Shown piece by piece: positions 59,427 to 64,000 of a DNA stretch of 64,000 nucleotides. Under the pieces are notes generated by a model. That model saw only the letters and a list, made by a program, of their open reading frames with translations, did not search any database and was not told where the DNA came from. The DNA lies in the NCBI GenBank assembly GCA_030834895.1, contig JAUQXA010000064.1, positions 62,001 through 126,000 of the forward strand, given 5' to 3'. Each line of letters starts with the position of its first letter. The stretch's first letter is position 1. A program made the translations under genes and the position numbers. This DNA is from Anaerolineales bacterium. Lineage in GTDB: Bacteria > Chloroflexota > Anaerolineae > Anaerolineales > Villigracilaceae.

Positions 59427-60512
59427 ATGCAAACGTTCCGGTGTTATTTGCAACAGTGTCTTGAATTTTGGGGAAGAAGGCAATCTCCAAAGATCTATTC
59501 ATTTCCGGAAAATGAAGTTATGACACCAGAAAATTTCTTTTACGTATGGCCTTTGGTAGGCGCCAAGTATCTAAACCTGCATCCGACTTTATATGCCGTC
59601 GCCATCTCACCGGATGGAAGACCCCAGATTCTGAAAGGCGGATATAACTTTCCGCTTCCCACCGGACGTTATATTATTCACTATATCGACAAACGGGATC
59701 GAATAGGGGTTACCCCTAAGACTTCCGAGATCACACAGGATGGGGCAAATGTTTCCCTGGAATTAATCATTACTTATCGAATATCAGATCCGATCAAAGT
59801 GCTTGAAATTGAGCGGCCGGTCGACACCTTCTTTTCATTAATTCAAGCCGATTTAAGAGAATTTATTCGAAACCATCGCTATGACGAGATCTTTGGAATC
59901 GGGGACGGTCAGTCCATTGACAGCGCTAAGATCTCGCAATACATCAGGCAGCAGCATATCGATCGTCGTCAAGTGTCAAGGGTCTTTACCATAACCAATG
60001 TGGCTGTTGAGGAAAGAGAGGGGGATTCCAAATTAACGGAGATTCGGAAGGATTTTCAAGTGCAGCACAAGCAAAATATCGCCGCCACCGAGTTGACAAA
60101 GCAGAATCAGGAACTGGAGAGAAAGGTGACGTCTCAAGATGCCGAGATTAAACGGATGAAGGCTCAAGCGGATGTGACCCAGCAAGAGATTCTTCAGAAG
60201 ATGCAGCTTCAGAAAATCGAACTTGAAAACGCGCGGAATGAACTGACATGGCGGCAGGATAAATGGGCGCGCGCCATGGATGCAATTGCGCAGACCCTTT
60301 CCATACCCAATTACCAGAGAGATCAGGGCGAAATCGATGTAATCCATGAGATTTTGGATGAGCTTAAGGCGCAGGCTGGGCGGGGATCCGGTTCGGCCCC
60401 CGGCGATTCCCAACCCGCTTCGGGTAATACGAAGAACAAGAAGGAGGGTGAAAAGCTCGACACATTGACCGATACTTTATTGAGTTTATTGGATCGCAAA
60501 AGAAAGCTGTGA
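59427..60512 (+). CDS. SPFH/Band-7-like protein with coiled coil
   Basis: A 361-residue protein. Residues ~60-200 resemble an SPFH domain: YNFPLPTGRYIIHYIDKRDR, VSLELIITYRISDPIKVLEI, FSLIQADLREFIRNHRYDEI, VSRVFTITNVAVEER. A long charged coiled coil follows (~205-295, ELTKQNQELERKVTSQDAEI), then a Gly/Ser linker and a short C-terminal helix. There is no clear transmembrane helix, so membrane attachment is uncertain. SPFH proteins form large ring scaffolds on membranes. It is 4 bp upstream of an unknown protein and part of a likely operon ending with an ATPase. Confidence 0.78.
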   Translation: MQTFRCYLQQCLEFWGRRQSPKIYSFPENEVMTPENFFYVWPLVGAKYLNLHPTLYAVAISPDGRPQILKGGYNFPLPTGRYIIHYIDKRDRIGVTPKTSEITQDGANVSLELIITYRISDPIKVLEIERPVDTFFSLIQADLREFIRNHRYDEIFGIGDGQSIDSAKISQYIRQQHIDRRQVSRVFTITNVAVEEREGDSKLTEIRKDFQVQHKQNIAATELTKQNQELERKVTSQDAEIKRMKAQADVTQQEILQKMQLQKIELENARNELTWRQDKWARAMDAIAQTLSIPNYQRDQGEIDVIHEILDELKAQAGRGSGSAPGDSQPASGNTKNKKEGEKLDTLTDTLLSLLDRKRKL

Positions 60513-60516
60513 TAAA

Positions 60517-61647
60517 GTGAATCAAATACATACGCCCTGGATTGAAATAATTCCTCCCCGGGATAGAATTGACCTGGCCGGTCCCGGTTTTTCGGATTAT
60601 CAATGGCAGGCTTTATTTGCGTGTCAAATTGGAGTCCCTAAACATAATGACTGGGTCAATTTGAGATGGGGTTTCAACGCTGCCGCCCTCTTTGATGAGG
60701 CTATGAAGCGGCAAGATTTATTTCTGACATCCCGGCATGGGATAAATAATGAACTGCGGATTGAGAATCCCAACCGTCAGACGTTAACTTTCCGCTACAT
60801 TCATCTTCCTAGTGAAGATCTATTGTTGACTATGCTTGGAAAAGTATATGCCCGGTCAAAGGAAAACGCGGAAAAAAGTGCCTTGGCGTATTATTGCGAG
60901 TTGAAAGCCGCTTTTCCCTACGACTACGCGTTGTCAGCTGCGGATTCCAGAGATGAGTTTTGCCGGCTTTCAGGGTGGGAACTGTTGGCGCAAGATGAAG
61001 ATCGTTTGAACATTGCCCAGATTAGGCGCTGTGAGACACCCATACAATTAAATCAAAAATCGCCTTTTCTTCAAGGGTTCTGGCACTCGAATGCCCACGC
61101 TCATGAACAAATATGGCGTTTGATGGCTGCCCTGCCTGGCCCCGTTCTGATGAATACACTGCTACGTTCCACGGTAATCTATGACAACGAATTGCAGTTT
61201 TTAACGAAAAATGCAACGGAGATAGCTGACTTACAATTCCCATCGCTTAATCCGAAGGCGCTTAAAACCTATAAGGAGTGGAGTGAAAATTTTGCGAATC
61301 GCAGACAGGATCCGTGGCAAAAATTCTTCTACTTGCAAATTCATTTGGTTTCAACCCGGGAAATTGACGAAAATATTATTCGGAACGTGGGCGCATGCCT
61401 CACCATGAATTCCAGCGGACAGTCTCTGCCCGGCTACCAAGTCAAATTTCCGGTGCCTGAAGAAAGACGGGAATGGGGAACAAGGATACGAAATCTGGAT
61501 ATTGTTTTTTCAGGCAGTTACCTCCCCGCCCCGCGTTTGAGCGAGGTGGCGGATATGGACGAGGTGCTTAGCGCGATCCGGATTCCCTATTCACCCCCTG
61601 GAGATGGTTTTTTGGACGCGAATTTCTCGAGCATAAAAGTTGAATAA
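60517..61647 (+). CDS. Unknown protein in the SPFH-ATPase locus
   Basis: A 376-residue soluble protein starting at a GTG (60517), 4 bp after the SPFH stop. It has no signal peptide, P-loop or metal motif that I can see. Features: TSRHGINNELRIENPNRQTL near residue 75, a helical part with YARSKENAEKSALAYYCELK, and a mixed alpha/beta second half (KFFYLQIHLVSTREIDENII, GTRIRNLDIVFSGSYLPAPR). Tight linkage suggests it works with the SPFH protein, perhaps as partner or substrate. I do not recognise the family. Confidence 0.7.
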   Translation: MNQIHTPWIEIIPPRDRIDLAGPGFSDYQWQALFACQIGVPKHNDWVNLRWGFNAAALFDEAMKRQDLFLTSRHGINNELRIENPNRQTLTFRYIHLPSEDLLLTMLGKVYARSKENAEKSALAYYCELKAAFPYDYALSAADSRDEFCRLSGWELLAQDEDRLNIAQIRRCETPIQLNQKSPFLQGFWHSNAHAHEQIWRLMAALPGPVLMNTLLRSTVIYDNELQFLTKNATEIADLQFPSLNPKALKTYKEWSENFANRRQDPWQKFFYLQIHLVSTREIDENIIRNVGACLTMNSSGQSLPGYQVKFPVPEERREWGTRIRNLDIVFSGSYLPAPRLSEVADMDEVLSAIRIPYSPPGDGFLDANFSSIKVE

Positions 61648-61866
61648 GGTCTTATCGAGGTGTAAAATTTTGCAACAACCATAACAGCACCTGCTGGATT
61701 ATTGTTTAATACCATTTTTCGGGCTACACTTATCAAAAACAAACCCTGTGTGCCAAATTAGTTGCATGTTCTCGTGCTTGCCAGCATTATCTGCCATTGA
61801 CTTGGCCATGGGGTGGGTCTTGGACTCCCGCAGAATCGAAGGCTTTTCTCAAACAGGAGATATACA
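61648..61866. other. Gap before the ATPase gene
   Basis: About 220 bp without a gene. I see no strong terminator. It may hold a promoter for the ATPase gene; AACAGGAGATATACA precedes the ATG at 61867. So the ATPase could be transcribed separately from the SPFH pair. Confidence 0.35.
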
Positions 61867-62934
61867 ATGAACCATAATAACAGCGACGCCGGTAGCGAAC
61901 ATGAATTAACCTATCGCCAGGAAGTCTTATCCAAGCTGTTTGACCTTGTGGGTCGCACCGATTCTTTTTACCTGATAGGGGGCGCCAGCATGGGTAAAAC
62001 CCGTCTTTTGGATTTCCTCATGCGCAACAACATTCAAGAGCATTACCTCAAGGATGCTTATCAAAAAACCTGGTTGGTTCGCGTGGATCTAAACCGGATG
62101 CCGATCTCTGATAATTGGGGATTTTATTTCTTTGAATTACTTCTAAGTTCCATAGCTCTCTGCTGTATCGGCAGGGAGGACATTGATGACGAGGTGATGA
62201 AAGAACTTGTCGATCTCGATTCCAAAGTGATCGAGAGGCGGGATACATTATGCGCGTTGAGATTTTTTGAGTGGGAAGTGAGCAAGATTTGTCAGAAATA
62301 TGATATCAAACTGTGTTTCCTTTTTGACGAGTTTGATGAAGCATATCGCAGGATGCCCCGTGAAGTGTTCGCCCAGCTGAGGGCCGTTCGCGATGCGAAT
62401 AAAAGCCGATTATTATATGGGATGTTTTTACGGGTGTCTCCAAAGAAATTAAGAACGGAGAATGACAACGAGAGTTTTTATGAGCTGGTTGCGCGCAATG
62501 TGATTGGAATTGGACCCTATACCCGGGTGGATATAATCGATGTCATTCAAAACTTGGAAAAAGAATGGGATATAAAATTAACGCCTGAAGAGAGAGAGAG
62601 AATCACGTCGGCAAGCGGCGGGCATCCTGGGATGGTTAAGGTTTTATTAAGTCTTGTTAAAGACCCGCTGCATGCGCAGAAGCTGGACGATCAGAATTGG
62701 TTAAGCTGGTTTTCCAAACAGGAAACCATCCTTGAGGAATGCGAAAAGATCTGGTATGGATTGGAGGATGATGAGAAGTCAACCCTGCTGGCTCCATTTC
62801 AAGGCGGGAATATAAATAGCTCAGCGGCCCATCTGCTGGCAATCAAAGGTATTTTACAAAAATCAGATACTGGTGGAAAGGTTTTTAGCCCGTTATTTGA
62901 GCAATATCTCAGAAGCGGACTTGCCAAAGTCTAG
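61867..62934 (+). CDS. P-loop ATPase of the AAA/STAND type
   Basis: About 355 residues from the ATG at 61867. Walker A is FYLIGGASMGKTRLLDFLMR, Walker B is IKLCFLFDEFDEAYRRM, and RAVRDANKSRLLYGMFLRVS looks like a sensor/arginine region. ASGGHPGMVKVLLSLV is the G-G-H-P motif typical of STAND and archaeal-type ATPases (AAA-16/35). A winged-helix-like C-terminal domain follows (~275-350, KIWYGLEDDEKSTLLAPFQG). No effector domain is fused, so any effector should be another protein, such as the upstream pair. Many such ATPases are found in defence or stress systems; that role here is inference. Confidence 0.82.
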   Translation: MNHNNSDAGSEHELTYRQEVLSKLFDLVGRTDSFYLIGGASMGKTRLLDFLMRNNIQEHYLKDAYQKTWLVRVDLNRMPISDNWGFYFFELLLSSIALCCIGREDIDDEVMKELVDLDSKVIERRDTLCALRFFEWEVSKICQKYDIKLCFLFDEFDEAYRRMPREVFAQLRAVRDANKSRLLYGMFLRVSPKKLRTENDNESFYELVARNVIGIGPYTRVDIIDVIQNLEKEWDIKLTPEERERITSASGGHPGMVKVLLSLVKDPLHAQKLDDQNWLSWFSKQETILEECEKIWYGLEDDEKSTLLAPFQGGNINSSAAHLLAIKGILQKSDTGGKVFSPLFEQYLRSGLAKV

Positions 62935-62970
62935 CAAGTAACGAGCGAAACAATTATGGTGCTATATATC

Positions 62971-63525
62971 CTACCGGTCAAGCACCCAAGATGAGTCGAC
63001 TTTTGTTGTTTTATATTTTTGCACCATGTCTATGAACCAGCGAATTTTCTCCGGGTCCTTCCCGGCGGTACAGCCGTCGATGATGATGAACATCAGGAAC
63101 AGGTCCCAGTTTTGGATGGTGTCCAGAAGCGCTTGAAGGCGTTTCTGATCCAGTTCTCCGGCCTTTGCATATCCCCGCCATAGCTTGTAATTTTCATCGT
63201 GGAATTGGACCATGTTCAAAAGGTCGGTGTCATCAGTAAATTTACTTGCAAACTCCCTGGCGATATATGCATGGTTCTGGGGATGGGTTGGAGAAAGTCC
63301 CCTTTTTGCCTCCGCTTTGAACAGATCGTGCACGTGGATGAGAAACTTGAGTTTCCAGTAATCGCCTTCCGAGATACCCCTTTTCGCCAGAATTTCCAGG
63401 TTGGATTCCAGATCGGTGATGTGGAATTTGATCTTTCCCTCCGGATGAGCTTCGTCAGCCGGTTCATATTCAATGTTTTTCTGGTAGCGGGGATCGGCTT
63501 TTACTAACTCTAGGATTTCCTTCAT
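62971..63525 (-). CDS. HD-domain-like protein
   Basis: A 184-residue protein. FLIHVHDLFKAEAKRGLSPT (His-Asp pair), HPQNHAYIAREFASKF and LLNMVQFHDENYKLWRGYAK supply the His and Asp residues expected of an HD metal phosphohydrolase. No other domain is fused. The N-terminal ~50 residues are mixed and charged. It could hydrolyse nucleotides or signalling phosphoesters; the substrate is unknown. It converges on the ATPase gene, with only 36 bp between the two stops. Confidence 0.65.
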   Translation of the reverse strand: MKEILELVKADPRYQKNIEYEPADEAHPEGKIKFHITDLESNLEILAKRGISEGDYWKLKFLIHVHDLFKAEAKRGLSPTHPQNHAYIAREFASKFTDDTDLLNMVQFHDENYKLWRGYAKAGELDQKRLQALLDTIQNWDLFLMFIIIDGCTAGKDPEKIRWFIDMVQKYKTTKVDSSWVLDR

Positions 63526-63560
63526 GGATTTGATTATACAACACGGGCCGGGCTTTTTGA

Positions 63561-63604
63561 AACGAAGACTCCCGGCGAACTGATTCTCGCCGAGAGTCTT
63601 CGTT
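63561..63604 (-). terminator. Hairpin terminator of the truncated right-edge gene
   Basis: AACGAAGACTC and GAGTCTTCGTT form an 11-bp stem that continues inward with CGGCGA/TCGCCG. It lies 33 bp past the stop of the gene at the right edge. The T-run on the minus strand is short. Confidence 0.6.
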
Positions 63605-63636
63605 ATTCTAAAGATTTGTCGTTGATTGGTGACGTT

Positions 63637-64000
63637 TCATTGCTTTGCCACATTCCATGTCATGGTGACCGACTCGGGCGTGATGCTGATGGACTGTAGG
63701 GTTGAATTTTCACTCCTCCCTCCAATGTTGGACAGACGATTGGCGATGGTCTGGTTCCAGTGATCGACGCGGTTTTGCTCGATGGCGATGTTGTCAAGTT
63801 TGGCGTCTGTGACCGAGGCAACCAGTTGACCATTGCTCACGGACAAATCAAGCCGGAAGGTGAGCGAATCTGTCTTGCTGGCGTCGTTCAACCGCTGACG
63901 TTCCCCCGAAACAAGCACGTAGCCCGTTTGCAGGGAAACGGTCACATTTTTCACCAGCGGATCGGCGATGGAGGAGGTGATGTCCTCCTGTAATTCCTGC
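63637..64000 (-). CDS. Partial gene cut by the window edge, unknown
   Basis: The C-terminal ~120 residues of a gene that enters from beyond 64000; the frame is open to the edge (QELQEDITSSIADPLVKNVT at the start of the visible part). The sequence is beta-rich and polar (SLTFRLDLSVSNGQLVASVT, STLQSISITPESVTMTWNVA), typical of an extracytoplasmic domain such as those in DUF2140- or LmeA-like proteins, but I cannot assign it. No cofactor motif. Confidence 0.6.
   Translation of the reverse strand, partial: QELQEDITSSIADPLVKNVTVSLQTGYVLVSGERQRLNDASKTDSLTFRLDLSVSNGQLVASVTDAKLDNIAIEQNRVDHWNQTIANRLSNIGGRSENSTLQSISITPESVTMTWNVAKQ

Overview
The window looks like a chromosomal segment of a Chloroflexota bacterium, probably of the Anaerolineae. 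The reasons are indirect: Thr-Pro-rich 'TPTPT' linkers in secreted proteins, non-cellulosomal cohesin/dockerin proteins, an isopentenyl phosphate kinase, Rex, a RecJ, and several families of intergenic palindromes. No rRNA or ribosomal protein is present to fix the taxonomy. There are two tRNA genes, Arg(CCG) and Pro(CGG).

Region 1 (about 178-8512) is the most striking part. Nine small gene units lie head to tail on the minus strand. Each is followed at its 3' end by a related imperfect palindrome of about 130 bp. The palindromes start with RYYYAAC-like and end with GTTRRRY-like core boxes and match the general attC recombination site of integrons. Seven are intact, one has lost half, and one is divergent. 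The cargo is typical of cassettes: two toxin-antitoxin pairs (a HigBA-like pair and MazEF), a methyltransferase, a luciferase-like oxidoreductase, a lipoprotein, and several unknown secreted or membrane proteins. No integrase is visible at the end where attI should lie (about 8512), so the array is an integrase-less attC cluster (CALIN) or a remnant of a chromosomal integron.

Region 2 (8.7-20.2 kb) holds a methyltransferase, a membrane ferredoxin-type protein with a partner, the redox regulator Rex, an SH3 lipoprotein and tRNA-Arg. It also carries a three-gene secreted cluster (cohesin-dockerin protein; cohesin-TM-FHA protein; M23 peptidase-cohesin-dockerin protein), a PD-(D/E)XK nuclease and a NYN ribonuclease-like protein. 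Region 3 (20.3-26.0 kb) is a tightly overlapping sugar/glycan operon: GT39-like, methyltransferase, GT2, SDR epimerase, DegT aminotransferase. Region 4 (26-38.6 kb) is mostly housekeeping: ABC-F, a YdjM-like hydrolase, formate-tetrahydrofolate ligase with a histone-like tail, isopentenyl phosphate kinase, a thioesterase, RecJ, tRNA-Pro, an EamA half-transporter, a DUF2817 peptidase and a C45 acyltransferase.

Region 5 (38.6-45.5 kb) is a four-gene signalling operon: PocR/GAF histidine kinase, receiver, multi-GAF histidine kinase, and a receiver fused to an aminoglycoside-phosphotransferase-like kinase. Region 6 (45.8-50.9 kb) holds a LysM protein, a Nat-like ABC exporter with one permease fused to a PrsW-like domain, and a GNAT acetyltransferase. 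Region 7 (51-59.1 kb) has an XRE-STAND-TPR regulator divergent from a berberine-bridge-type FAD oxidase, a lipoprotein and a dihaem cytochrome c, followed by an ornithine-cyclodeaminase-like protein and a DUF4910-type aminopeptidase. Region 8 (59.4-64 kb) is an SPFH protein, an unknown protein and a P-loop ATPase, then an HD-like protein and a truncated gene at the right edge.

All assignments were made by reading motifs; no database search was run.
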